This document shows, in pieces, positions 32,653 through 44,592 of a stretch of DNA of 64,000 bases. Below the pieces are notes generated by a model. That model searched no databases, had not been told where the DNA came from, and was given only the letters and a program-made list of their open reading frames with translations. Each line of letters starts with the position of its first letter. Within the stretch, counting starts at the first letter, position 1. The DNA comes from Pleodorina starrii (taxonomy: Eukaryota; Chlorophyta; Chlorophyceae; Chlamydomonadales; Volvocaceae), in the NCBI GenBank assembly GCA_030267565.1, contig BRXU01000019.1:1228501-1292500 (forward strand). The letters run 5' to 3'. A program made the position numbers and the translations under genes.

Positions 32653-35600
32653 ATGACGACCTCTGGCACGGCGTCCCACCACGCGGTGGTGCTAATCCTT
32701 GATTATGGCTCCCAATACACGCAGCTTATCACGCGCCGAGTGCGCGAGCTGTGCATGTTCTCCATGCTCTTCCCTGGCGACGCCTCGCTGGTACGTGATT
32801 TGCCGCGCGGAAGGGCTCTGACGCGTTCCCGGACTTACAAATTGAAATTGAAACCTCTCAGGACCGCATTAAAAGCGTGAACCCGCGCGTCGTCATTCTT
32901 TCCGGCGGCCCCAACTCGGTGCACGTTGAGGGCTCGCCGCGCGTGCCGGACGGCTTTTTCGAGTACTGCGCGGAGAACAAAGTCCCCGTCCTCGGCATTT
33001 GCTACGGCATGCAAATGATCACGCACCTTTTGGGCGGGGAGGTGAAGCCAGCGGTGCACGGTGGCGAGTATGGCCGCATGCCCATGGACATCACGCCAGC
33101 CTCGCAGCTCTTTGACTTCATCGCCGCCCCCACCGTCAACGTGTGGATGAGCCACGGTGACGAGGCCGTGAAGCTCCCAGACGGCTTCACGGCGGTCGCG
33201 AAGAGCCACCAGGTGCGCGGCCTTCCTTGGGGGAATCGGGGCATCGGCGACATGCCCGCCTGCGGCACGGGACGTCCTCCCACGGGTGCGCTTTTCCCGC
33301 CTCACCCCGTCCTCATTTTGCATTACAAGTCCAGTCCCTGGACTGCCTGCCGTCTGGCTGCCGCCTGCCGTCTGGCTGCCGCCTGCCGCCTGCGCCGCAC
33401 ACCCACCCACCCACCCACCTCTTCCCCACCCTCAGATCGTCCACGTCGGCTCAGATACTCCGTCCCTGTGCTTGGCCTTTACATTAACCATCAACGCGCC
33501 GTTCCACCCACCCCTCATCCAAAAAAACGCATTGTTATATCAAGGAGCATATCACTCTCCCACCCCCTCACCCACTCCCTCCCACGCCCACCCACGCTCC
33601 CCCCGCCCCGTCCCTGGCCCAGGGCGCCATCGTGGCCATCGAGGCCCCCGAGCGCCAGATCTACGGCTTCCAGTTCCACCCCGAGGTTATGCACACGGAA
33701 CACGGCATGGAGATGATCAAGCACTTCCTCGTCGGCATTGCCAAGGTGTCGGCCGACTGGAACATGGGCCAGGTGCTGGAGGAGCAGCTGCAGAAGATCG
33801 CAGAGCAGGTGGGGCGGGGGCGGGGCGGGGGCAGAGCGGGGCGGGGGCGGGGCGGAGCAGTGGGGGGGCGGAGCAGGGGCGGGGCGAGGCGGAGCGGAGC
33901 GGGGCGGGGGGCTATTGAAGAAGCAGTCCAGGAGGGAGGCTTGCTGGGGGAGGGGGGATGGTGGTGCAGGGGGCGATGGTGGGTGCAGCCTTTGGTGCGG
34001 GAGGATGCAGTCAAGGGAGGGGGGGACACTGTGGAAGTGCAAGGCAATGCAGTAAAAGGGGCGGAGAGAGAGGCGGTCGGCCAGGGGGATGAGGTTTGGG
34101 GTTATGGGGCGGCCCGCAGCAGCAGCAGCAGCAGCTGGGGATGTTTGGGGGTCCATGCTGCGGCGCCCGTGCGCACGCACCTCAGTGCTCAGCCCCTTTG
34201 GCGGTGGTTTTGCATCTGGGTGGCTTTTGCGCTGGTTTGCGGGGCTGGGGAGGGGGACTGGGGAGGCGCTCCCCCGCTCCGATCATCTTTTCTCAATTGC
34301 CTTCCTCCGCGGGCGCCGTCTCCGTCGCGGCCCTCCCTCGTCTCCCCCTCCCCATCCGTCACGGTTGTGGCCCCTCCGCGTGTGCAGGTGGGCCCGGAGG
34401 AGCACGCCATCTGCGCTCTGTCGGGCGGTGTGGACAGCACCGTGGCGGCCACGCTGGTTCACAAGGTGTTGGGGGACCGCCTGCACTGCGTCTTTGTGGA
34501 CAACGGCCTGCTCCGGCTCAATGTGAGTTGAGTGAGTGGCTGGGACCTGGACCTGGACCTGGGGGACGTAGCGGGAGCGTTTGCGCGTGCGCTGGCGCGG
34601 CACAAGAGCCAGGCCGGCCTTGTTGTTGTTTTGTTGGTCGGGTCTCAGGTGTGGTGTCGTTGTTGGCATCAGCTCGAGGGCCGCTTCAGCTCGTTGGATC
34701 GCTGCATGAGTCGCGACCCGCCGCGTCCAACCTCGAGCCCCATACCCGCAACACGCCCAACTCTTGTAACCTCCTGCCCGTGTGCTGTGTACCTCAGGAG
34801 CAACAACGCGTGATGGACACCTTCAACAACCACCTGCACCTGCCCGTCACGTGCGTGGACCACAGCAAGGTCATGCTGGCCCGGCTGGCGGGTGTGTCGG
34901 ATCCGGAGGCCAAGCGCAAGGCCATTGGCGCGGAGTTTATCGAGGTGTTTAAGAACTACGCCAACGAGCTGGAGGCCAAGCTGGGCAAGAAACCCAAGTT
35001 CCTGGTGCAGGGAACGCTGTGAGTGGGCGCGATGGGGGCGGGAATGGAAGTGAGAGTGGTGGAAAGGGGAATGGAAAAGGACGGAGGAAAGTCTGGGGCT
35101 GGGGCCGCGCGGGAGGGCTGTACATGTACTCCAAGCGCAGAGGGGGATGCACTGGGATCTCCTTTCACACCTCGCATGTGGTGGTGGTGGTCATGGTGAT
35201 GCACCGAAACCCGGCGGGCTGGAGCGGGGGGCCGGGGGGCGCAGGACAAGGGCAAAGGGTCTTGTGCCTTTGGCAGCAGGGCGAACCGTCCTCGGCCTGC
35301 AAACCGTACCGAATGGCTGCCTCGCCGCGGAGCCGTCGCGGATCCGCAAAACCGTAGCCTCTGGAGCGCGCTGACGCCTGCCCCGCCCGCGCCCCCACCC
35401 GCCCGCTCCGCTGCAGCTACCCGGACGTGATCGAGTCGTGCCCTCCCCCGGGCAGCGGCCAGAAGCACAGCCACACCATCAAGTCGCACCACAATGTGGG
35501 CGGCCTGCCCAAGGACCTTCAGTTTACACTGATCGAGCCCTTCCGGGAGCTTTTCAAGGACGAGGTGAGCAACAAATCACCCAACCACAGCCAGCCGGCC

Positions 35601-36441
35601 ATCCCGCCGGCCTCCCCACCCGCCATGCACCCGCATCGACCTACGGTAACTCCCCGGGCATTAGCCGTGCTCAGATCCCCTGAGCCCCCCTGGCCTCAAG
35701 TACAGTTCCGTGCGCCGCTGGCTTCCTTGTGCCGCTGGCTGGGTTACCACGTCCCCCTGGGCCCCCGGGGAAAGAGTGCCCAGGGAGAGGCAGGCGGCCA
35801 TGTTCTCGAAGACACGGGTTGGAGACTTGGGACCTGGAAGGCTCCCTCCACAACCACGAAGCACGAACCAACCCCTTTTAAGCGTGTTGTTGGGTAGCGG
35901 TTGGGGCACACCGGCTGACGTCTATAGCTCTCACCCTACCCGCACGCCCCTGCGTCCCGCACGCCCTTCACGCCTGCTTCCGTTCCCTTCTGGACACACA
36001 CCCACACAGGTCCGCGCCGTGGGTCGGCTGCTGGGTGTGCCCGAGCAGTTCATCAAGCGCCACCCCTTCCCGGGACCCGGTCTGGCGGTGCGCGTGCTGG
36101 GCGACGTGACGGATGGCAACAAGCTAGACACGCTGCGTGAGGTGGACGAGATCTTTGTCAACACCATTCGCGAGTACGGCCTGTACGACGACATCTGGCA
36201 GGCGTTTGCCGTGTTCCTGCCCGTCAAGGCGGTGGGCGTGCAGGGCGACCAGCGCACGCACAGTCATGTGGTTGCGCTGCGCGCCGTCACGAGCGCTGAC
36301 GGAATGACGGCCGACTGGTACAGCTTCACGCCCGCCTTTTTGCGCGACGTGTCGAACCGGATCTGCAACAAGGTCCGATCCGTCAACCGCGTCGTGTACG
36401 ACATCACCAGCAAGCCGCCCGGCACCATCGAATGGGAGTAG
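32653..36441 (+). CDS. guaA: GMP synthase (glutamine-hydrolysing)
   Basis: Seven exons: 32653-32790, 32862-33212, 33623-33808, 34388-34522, 34798-35018, 35417-35564, 36010-36441; 536 residues, close to the 525 of bacterial GuaA. It converts XMP, ATP and glutamine to GMP. The class I glutamine amidotransferase half has the nucleophile Cys93 in GICYGMQ and the partners His182 and Glu184 in FHPE. The ATP-pyrophosphatase half has the P-loop SGGVDST at 237-243, then VDNGLLR, and [18 protein letters not shown]. The C-terminal dimerisation domain contains [15 protein letters not shown] and ends KPPGTIEWE. No transit peptide, so cytosolic. An in-frame upstream Met at 32560 would add 31 residues; I prefer 32653 because the family begins close to the ILDYGSQY motif. 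Introns 3 and 4 contain G- and A-rich low-complexity tracts. Confidence 0.95.
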
Positions 36442-38322
36442 ACGACGACGCGGGAAGCAGCAGCAGCTGAGGCAGCATCAGCAGCAGGGCGATGAAAAGA
36501 AAAGGAAGTGAGCGGCGGCGGTGGTGGTGGTGGTAGTGGTAGTGGTGCGGTTGTTGGGTGTGTGAAGGTGCGGGGGGCGGTTGTTGCGGGGATGGAGGGG
36601 AAGGGGAAAAAGGGGTGGCGGGGATCTCCGGTGAGGAGGGGGAGCTTTGGGAGGCGCCGTCGTGATTTGGGTTGTTTGTTTTGCTTGTGCGCGGTGTGCG
36701 GTGCAGCGGATGTGGGTGATGGGCGGGCGGGCGAGATGCAGGGTGTGGTCGCCACTGTTGAGGGGGTTGATCTGGGCGTGGACACAATCGTGATGGGCGC
36801 TGGCACTGGGTGAAGTGCTTCGGTTGTCAACCGACCGAACCGGGGCCGGTGCGTTGGTCGAAGCGTTGCCTCTTCTCCCTCCTGATGGCGTGATGGGTGG
36901 ACCACCACCGAGGTGGCGTCGTCGATCGGGGACTAGGAACTTGATTACAAACAGGGACGTAACGTACATCGTCGTATTGATATGACCTGACTCTTCGGAT
37001 CGAACCAGCTGACAGACTCTGTTTACGTGTGGCGAATCTTTACCGTAAATGGTTCAAAAAAGGAAGGTGTGCTGTACTGAAGCCGCGCTGGTGGGCGGCC
37101 AGCGGGGTATCGGAGGCACTGAACGACCGGGGCTATGCCTGGCTCGCCTGCCGTACTATTTGCTAGCAGCGATCCCCCGATCCAGAGTGTATCGAGGTAT
37201 AAGCCCCGTGCCGCAGTACCGATGGGACGAGCACTGCCGAATGGCGCCATTCGGCTTTTCATGTTGTGTCAGGGCTATAATGTATTCGTCCAGCTTGTGG
37301 ATTGCGCCCCCGCCTATCTGGCCACTACTTTGGTGGCTGAAGAAGGAGTGGTTCGCGGTCGGACATATCAATTAATGTGATGATGACTGTCTTGACACGG
37401 AAGGGGTTCGCTCGCACACTTGAGCGGTGTCGTCAGTGGTGTCGTCGAATGCGCGGTGTTAGCGGTGTTATAAAGGGCAGTAATCCAATTCCGCACTTTG
37501 CGTTTGCTTCCTCGACCTTTTGTTTGAACGTGGTCTACCGGTTGGCTCCATGCCACAGATCCCTAGCTCTACCATGGCGGGAAATGCCAAGAGTCGGGCG
37601 ACTACCAGCCTGCCAGATCTCCTGCACGGAGGTGCATGTTATGTGCCTCTTAACGGAGAATTGCTGAAGTGCCAGCAGCTATAGAGGCCTGCAACAACGT
37701 TCCAGCCCGCGTGCACGCGCGTTTGGCAGGCTGTTGTATTACGTAAACCGCACAATAACAGGTACGTTACAGTGTCACAACCTGATTGCCCATGGATCCG
37801 ACCCTTCACATTTTCAGTGGCTGTGTGCGGCTCAATCCAACTACCATACATCCTTTTCTTAGCCCGTTCTTCAATCCGCACACCAACAAAGCCTAGTCAA
37901 CTCTCAAAATCCTGCCTGTTGCGCAAACCCCTATTTTGTCCATACACACCAGGCCACACCCGCCATGCCGTGCAGCAATCGCAGACACCCGTCGCGTCAC
38001 CAGCCGTGTTGCCCGCCCGCAATGTGGCAATATCCTTTCCAAGACGCAGCTTCACCGCCAAAGCACGTGCAAGCCACCCTGCACGCCATCTGTCCCTTAC
38101 ACCACTACGACAGCTCCAAATTCCTCTTGCAATTCCTGGGGTCCTTTACGGTATCAGCGAGACCCGACATCGCTCATCATCTTTACTCGGAATCCCACCA
38201 CCACCACCTCGCTAGCACTAGATAACACGGCCCGTATGGCAGCAGCTGCGCTGGTGCGGCAGACGAAAAGGATGCCAAGTTGCCAACAGGCACGCTTTAA
38301 GCAGCAGGCAGGACGACGCAGC
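36442..38322. other. Intergenic between GMP synthase and LEA-like gene
   Basis: Two 3' ends face each other here. TTACA at 38097-38101 (TGTAA on the minus strand) lies 222 nt downstream of the LEA-like stop and is a candidate polyadenylation signal. A GTGGTGGTGGTAGTGGTAG-type run occurs near 36520. No gene is supported. Confidence 0.5.
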
Positions 38323-40120
38323 TCAAACGTCCTCGACCTTCTCGGACATGTCACGCGCCGTCTCGAAGCCCGCGCTCCTGCCGGTCTCGCTTGTGACCCG
38401 TGGGTCCTGCGTGTCTCGGCCCGGCGCCTTCTCCGCCGCCGTGGTCCGGATGTCCTCCGCGGCGTTCTTCACCTGGGCGGGCGGGCGGAGGAAATGGAGG
38501 GCGGGGGGGCAGCGCATGAAGGGAGGGCGCACGCAGGGATGCACTTGTGCGCACTTTTCGAACACAGGTCGACGAAGTCCACGTGTGCGATGCAACGCCA
38601 GCCCTGGCGTGTCGCGTCATGCTCATTGAGCATGTCGCCGGGGCGGCAAGCCCGCGCCCGGGGTACACTGAATGCACCACAGGATTTCGACCGGGGCAGA
38701 GCAAGCATGGCCATGCTACCTAACCGTAGTACCGTACCAAGAATCAAGTGCAAAGCAGAGAATGCGTACATGTTCAGATTCGTTCAACACCATACAGTAC
38801 CTCGTCTCATCGTCACGCGCTGCATTCGTAACGTACAGCCAGTGACGTAAGTACGGCTCTTATGTTTTCTCGTGTTCGCCGTGAACTGCCGTACCTTTTC
38901 TGACTCATCCGCAACCAAACCCTTGGTGCTCTTGTAAGTGTCATCGGCGCGCTGGGACACGTCCTGGGTGACCTGTACAGCAGCAGTACGGCAAAACAGA
39001 AACGGCAGTAGCAGCCGTGGCGGCGGCGGGCAGGCAGATTCTTGAACGTGTCCGATGCTCATATTTTTTGAAACATGGCAGCTTGTGAGGTACAGGGATG
39101 CGACGAGAAGGTGACACGAACTGATGAAGCTCTGCAGAGCCAAGGGTATTCACCTAGGCCTGAACATGAAACATGACCCATGGGTCACCCCCAACAGGCG
39201 CCTATCTAGTTCCCAACTTCCTACCAACACGCCTAATCTGTGCGCTTGCTGGACCGGCCCCAGCGCCCAAATGCACACATTAACAATTTACATGTAGATC
39301 ATGCATCAGGACGCTGTGTACGCCATACGCAATACCGTACAGTGCCGTACACACCTCCTTGGCACGGTCGATGGTCTCATTGGTCTTGCGCTCCGCCGCG
39401 GACGCGAGGTCATGGTAGTCCTCACTGGCGGAGGTCTGGGTCCGGTCCTTGTCGCGGCCCTCGTCACCACGCATCGCGCGCGAGGCCTGCATCCAACAGT
39501 TGGTGTGCGGGTTGGTGCGAGGAGGAGGAGATGATGAGCGGAGGAGAGGGGAGCAGGGGGGCACCGTTGGACGGCGGTGGGAAGGAAACGAGTCCGTGTG
39601 GGTGTGGGGAACAAACAACCTCAAACGCCGCGACGGGGGGCCCAGCAGGACCGAGGAGCCACTCTAGCCAGCTGGAAGGAAGCGCGGGAGATTCCATGTG
39701 GGTCTCGGCGGAGCGGAGCGGAGCGGAGCGGGGGGTTCCGGGTGTGATGGCCGCGGCTCGGAGCGGACCCACGGCCAAGCTGTGTCAGTGGGAGCACGCG
39801 CGACCTCAGAGTTCAGCCGCGTCGCGGCTTCAGAGCACCAAGCTCCTTGGAATTTGAATGGATTTCGAGGGCGTGAGGGATGGAATCGTCGTGGGCAACT
39901 CGCGCGGTGTGCAAATGGGGTCGAGGACGCGCCTGTCAAGTCGCGGCGCGGCCTGCGGCGGCAGCCGGCGCCGCGGCCGCGTTGTCCACTCCTCTACGCG
40001 AACGCGCCGCGGACGGCCCCTGTGTCTCACCTCCTCCTGATCTCCCGCAAAGGTTTCCTTGATCCGCTCCCCGGCGATGTTGGCGGCTTCGGCCAGCTTG
40101 TCAACGATGCTGTCCGACAT
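38323..40120 (-). CDS. LEA-like hydrophilic helical protein
   Basis: Four exons (40031-40120, 39355-39486, 38895-38972, 38323-38472) join in phase to 149 residues starting MSDSIVDKLAEAANIAGERI. The protein is very hydrophilic, rich in Ala, Glu, Lys, Asp and Thr, with repeated 11-residue-like amphipathic helices: AAERKTNETIDRAKE, SQRADDTYKSTKG, KNAAEDIRTTAAEKA. It lacks Cys and aromatic residues apart from single Tyr, Phe or His residues, and has no signal peptide or membrane segment. This matches group 3 LEA proteins, which protect membranes and proteins during desiccation, cold or salt stress; a stress role is inferred, not shown. A TATA-like ACTATATAA lies upstream. Alternatives are other disordered coiled-coil proteins. 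Confidence 0.75.
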
Positions 40121-40223
40121 GTTTCCTCGATTCCGGTTCCGGTTCTGCTGCTCTTGGGAATACGATTTCCTTGATGTCAGTTTGCTTGATGGATGTTCGT
40201 ATGGAAACAGTCCTCGTCTCTAG

Positions 40224-40230
40224 TTATATA
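40224..40230 (-). promoter_or_regulatory. TATA-like box of the LEA-like gene
   Basis: TATATAA on the minus strand, about 104 nt upstream of the ATG at 40120. The distance would leave a 5' UTR of about 70 nt. Based on sequence and position only. Confidence 0.4.
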
Positions 40231-40652
40231 GTTTTGTCCGCCGGAAGGCGGCCATTCTCGCCAGACGCGATGACCTCACCTTGTACGACTTGTACGCCTT
40301 TGGAGGCCGGTCAGGCCTCGGGCGGCCAGCCCCCCTCACAAGTCGCCTTTAGCCCGAAACGGACATTCCGCGTGCTGAAGTTGAATACGTGTTGTAGCTG
40401 TTTCATGCAGCCTGCGGTGCGGCAAGCGCGCGAATTTCCGCTGGCAGCGACGGCGGCGCGAGCACCAAAGCCGGGACCGGCGAGTCCCGCGGGTCACCGC
40501 CCCATCAACTGGTCCGGCACACAAAAGGGCGCCTCCTTGCTGTGACCCAAAACAACCCGCCGCTGCCTCGTGGAACAGAGCCAAAGCACTTCATTGGCTC
40601 CTCAGCAATCGACCCGTGCATCCGCGTTGCCGGGAAAGCCCACTCCGTCCAT

Positions 40653-40800
40653 CCCCCTTAGGAATCGACGATTACAAGGGGGACCGGTTTTCACACCGGT
40701 CGCTAGCCGTACAGGCTAGACAGACTCCCCCTTAGGAATCGGTGATTTCAAGGGGGACCGGTTGTCACACCAGTCGCTAGCCGTACAGGCTAGACAGACT
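40653..40800. repeat. Two tandem 74-bp units with three nested hairpins each
   Basis: Units 40653-40726 and 40727-40800 differ at about six positions. Each contains three inverted repeats in order: CCCCCTT...AAGGGGG, ACCGGT...ACC[GA]GT, and CTAGCC-GTACA-GGCTAG. The changes in unit 2 partly break the second stem (ACCGGT against ACCAGT). It lies 530 bp upstream of the LEA-like start codon. Confidence 0.85.
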
Positions 40801-42632
40801 GTTCATCCTACCCCAGGGGCCCCCTTAGCCCGATTACCGCATATTGTACGGCACCACGCGCGCCAACGATTACGCGTCGTGGTTGTAAGCGGCGTCGCCG
40901 TCGGTGACTTTCTGGATACCGCATGCTGCGCCTTCCAGGCTCAGGCGCGACGTGGCCAGGAAAACGAACTAGGAGGTTGAGCCTTGGGGCCTTTGAGGGG
41001 CGCTCTCAGTCGTCGCAAGGCCCCGCCAGCGGCCCCTCATTATTGTAGCACACGCATCGCACCCCGGTGGGTTGAGGTGCACCTTCCACCTTGCGTGAGA
41101 CGGGTGGCGACAGGTGGGGGCGCTTAGGCTACGCGTCGTCGCCCGCACCTGCACTTTGTCGGGCCGTTTGCCGGCCGGTTGGGGTTTCATGGCTTGCGCA
41201 CGATGCCACGAAGCTAGGGCCTCAGACGTCAGGCCGGGCCGACTTGTTGTCGACATGCCAGATGCTCACTAGAGGCGTTCCATATCCGAGATCCAGATCC
41301 GGTGCTACTGCGGCACGTACGGCCACGGACGTTGTTGCGACATCTTGTCGGACCGAGAGACACACAACCGCGGACTGGGGCGCATTGGGCTTTTGAGATT
41401 TGGATGCGGTGGGAGATTTGGATGCGGTGCGGTGCAAGGGCCTGTTGCATACCGCGGGGTCGCCGCTACGCTCGGTGTCGAGCAAACCGTCGCAAACCTC
41501 TGTTGCCGCTGTTGGTGTTGAACAGGGCTGGTCGTAACTCCCGGCGCTAACGCCAGCCACCCGCTCTCCTCGCCAGCCCAACAGGCGGTTACCACAACAC
41601 ACGCAATCTACAGTGCACGGCCCGCTGCTGGGCAGCCCGTTGGCTCTACTCTTCTTGAGTCTCTGGAGCCCCGCACTGCAATAACAACCACAACACGTAC
41701 ACGTACACACATGAGCGGCGGGCCGGCCCGAGGCGATGGCACCCTTGGCTTCGCCAGTTCGTTCGCCGCGCCCGAAACAGCGCCGTAAGGACTGCGCTGC
41801 GCCGCCATGCCCCGCCTCCACTGCCGGCCCTGCCTCTGTCGGCCAAGAGCGCCATACCGTGAGGAGCGGGAGCAGCAGTACCGTAGTGACGCGTCCCGCC
41901 GCAAGGCAGCGCAGCACCGCAACCAACCCCCGCCGTATGCGACTGGTGAGCCAAGTCGATACCGGTAGCTCAACACAGACCACATGCACGCACCCTGCGC
42001 TCCTCCACTCGGCAAACCTTTCGCACCTCTGGCACACACAAGCAGCACAGTCTTGCCGCCTCCACCCTGTCATTCACAAAACAAAGCCAGTGGCTTCAAC
42101 ACTAGGCAAGGACCCTGAGCCCCTCCCCCCACTTTAAACGATAACTGCCATACACTCCGCCAACAACCTTGCCCCCCGATCGTCGTCGCAGCAAATGACC
42201 CACTGGCTGTCTCACAGCACAGGCCCCGTGCGCACCAACTAGGCACCCATGAATCACGTGAAGCGAGGGCCACCCATAAGACGCGCCTAAGGACGGAACC
42301 GGTAGAGGAGACACGCGCCCCGGAAGGGGGCACGGCGCCCCCTCCCCAACGACGCCGCATTGCACTCGGGAGCCCCCCTGCGCGGCACCGCATCTCCGGG
42401 GGAGCCACGCCCACGCCCCCGCCCACGCCCCGCAGCCATCTGGACCTCCTCCCATCTGCAAATCCACGCCAAGGACCTCGCGTGGACACCCCCTCGCGTG
42501 AACACACCCGCAAGGACAGTAGGACACACCCTCAAGGACACCACACAGGGCACAGCCGTGCACTCTGCGGCGCACTCGCTTCTGGTGACCAGACGAGGAG
42601 GGGGGGATAAGGTCCGCCGCAATGTTCAGGGC
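40801..42632. other. Intergenic between LEA-like and LC1 genes
   Basis: No supported gene in 1.8 kb. A short direct repeat GATTTGGATGCGGTG occurs at about 41396 and 41415. The 283-codon minus frame at 41222-42073 has irregular Cys/Arg/Trp-rich composition, no intron signals and no family similarity. The right end is the 3' side of LC1. Confidence 0.5.
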
Positions 42633-44592
42633 TTACGCCCCCCGCGCGGCGTTGGCCTGCTCGCGCTCGTCCACATCCACTGGCATGCCGTCCAGCTTTT
42701 TGAGGTTGGGCAGCCGCTTGACCACCTGCGCAGCCAGTTGAGCAGGAGGAGGAGGAGGAGGAGCAGCAGCGATTCGTGCCGCGGTAGCCCCAGAAAGTGG
42801 CCGCCGCCTTCCGCGCGGCGCTCCCCTACCCCCCTTTCGCGCCATGCCTTCCCGGCACGACGGCCTCAGCGATGCGCCTTTAACCCCGCAACATTGGCGC
42901 AAGGGTCCCCTCTGGCACGACACGGCTGCATTGCGTGCTGCGGCTGCGGCGGCCATCAGCGGTCAGACCGACGCAGCATGCATGCACGGAGGCAGGCCGC
43001 CCCCATCCCCCAAACCACCGGACCGCACGCTCGGCCGAGGATGCCCCGCAGCTCCCGGCTGCAGCCCCCAGGCCCCTGTCCTCACGGCCGGCCGGCGCCC
43101 AAAACGCAACCACCTCCCGGCCCTACTGCCCATTACCTCCCTTATACCTCCCTTCCCCCGCTCTGGGCTACGTTACACATGGGCCTCATGGTTTTCTTCG
43201 GGTATTTCGTATTTGGGTGTTTGGCGGCTGCCTCCAGCACCAGGTTCACACTGCACATACACAACCCCCCACCTAGCCCGCTCACTCCCACCCAGGGGCG
43301 CCCCCACCCACCCACCCCTACCTCTATCCGGTACTCGCTGGTTGCGTTGTTCTCTTTGTAGTCATTGTACAGCGGGTTGCCCACCAGCAGCAGGTCCTCC
43401 AGCTTGTCCAGCACCGCCAGCTTGTCCACCTCAGCCCAGCCCGAAATCTTGTTGTTGGAGATGTACAACACGCGCAGGTTGACCAGCTTCTCGATGCCGG
43501 ACTGGGCGGGGAGGAAGTCAGGTTGGGTTTGGGGTGGGGGATGGGTCGAGTTTGGGGTGGTTGGGTACTTGGTTGAGGGGAGCTCGGTATGCGGTGCTTC
43601 CGGCCTGGAGTGTTGGGGTTGCTTGGGGATTTGGGTTTTGGTTGGGGGCCCTCCCCCAGAGAGCTCTGGGGACCGCAGTGCACCGCGTGACCCTGGTTGC
43701 AGCGGGCGGAAGGGCGTGGCGGGGCGGGGCGAGGTGGGCGGGAAGGCGGAGCGGTGGAGTGTCTAGTGGGTGGTCCCCCGTGACAGCCCACGGGCCAGGG
43801 GGATTTAGGAGCTTTATGTTGAGATTGTTGACGCATCTCATCTCATAGCGATGAGTTGTTACCGGCTCCTCAGCCATGGGTAATGGGGTAAGGAATGCAG
43901 CGTCGACGAGGCTCGACGTCGCGCACGCCTGCCTCGTAGCACTCAGCCGCTCCGTGTTCCAGCCCGGATGAAAGGCGCGCCAGCCCCCAGCCAAGATTGC
44001 AACCATTCCTGTGCTTAACCGTTTTCCATGCCGTCCCCAAGTCGGTATCCTGATCACTGTTCGAGGCATCTTACCAAGCTCGCGATCTGGTTGTAAGATA
44101 TCCAGAGCTCCTCCAGGGTGTCTGCAACCGCGTCCAAGTTCTCTATCTTTTTTATTAAGTTTCTCCCCAGAGATAAGATTCGTAGGTTCTCCATGCCCGA
44201 CAAGCTGCTGATTTTCTCAATGTTGTTCGTGGACAGGGCCAGGTGCCTGCAGAGTGTACGTGTGTATAGGGAGGGGGCGGGCGGGGTGCGGAAACCGCGT
44301 GCCGTGAGAGGCATCCATAGAAACCGCATGTACCGTCAGCCAGCTTGTTGGGCTACCCACTTGCACGCCTTCAGCGTGGACAGCGTCGCGTCCATCTTTT
44401 CGATAGGCGGAATCATCCCATGCAGCTCCACCTGCAATGTGTAGTCAACACTTTCATCAGCCGATATAGTGTTATTATCATTAGTGCGGTCTTAAGATTG
44501 CTAACCCCTACCTTTTCCGCCTCCGTCGCTGCAACGCCTTTCCGCTCCTCGAAGACTTTAATAGCATCTTTAATCGTCAGGCCCTTGGCCAT
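42633..44592 (-). CDS. DLU1: Outer-arm dynein light chain 1 (LC1), leucine-rich repeat
   Basis: Five exons (44512-44592, 44361-44431, 44075-44246, 43322-43501, 42633-42725) join in phase to 198 residues, the size known for algal LC1. It starts [17 protein letters not shown] and continues with [13 protein letters not shown]. The successive 22-23-residue leucine-rich repeats follow: [73 protein letters not shown]. The C-terminal cap is [18 protein letters not shown]1 binds the gamma heavy-chain motor domain of the outer dynein arm and tethers it to the A-tubule, setting ciliary beat. The match to the Chlamydomonas protein is almost residue for residue over the central repeats. CFAP45, another axonemal gene, lies about 5 kb to the right on the same strand. 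Confidence 0.97.

Noticed and set aside
40653..40800. Tandem tRNA genes
   Set aside because: The 74-bp length fits, but there is no T-loop consensus, no proper acceptor stem and no box A/B pattern.
41222..42073. 283-codon minus-strand frame
   Set aside because: Irregular Cys/Arg/Trp-rich composition, no homology, and open frames of similar length on the other strand.
42360..43361. 333-codon plus-strand frame
   Set aside because: Antisense shadow over LC1 introns and exons 4-5.
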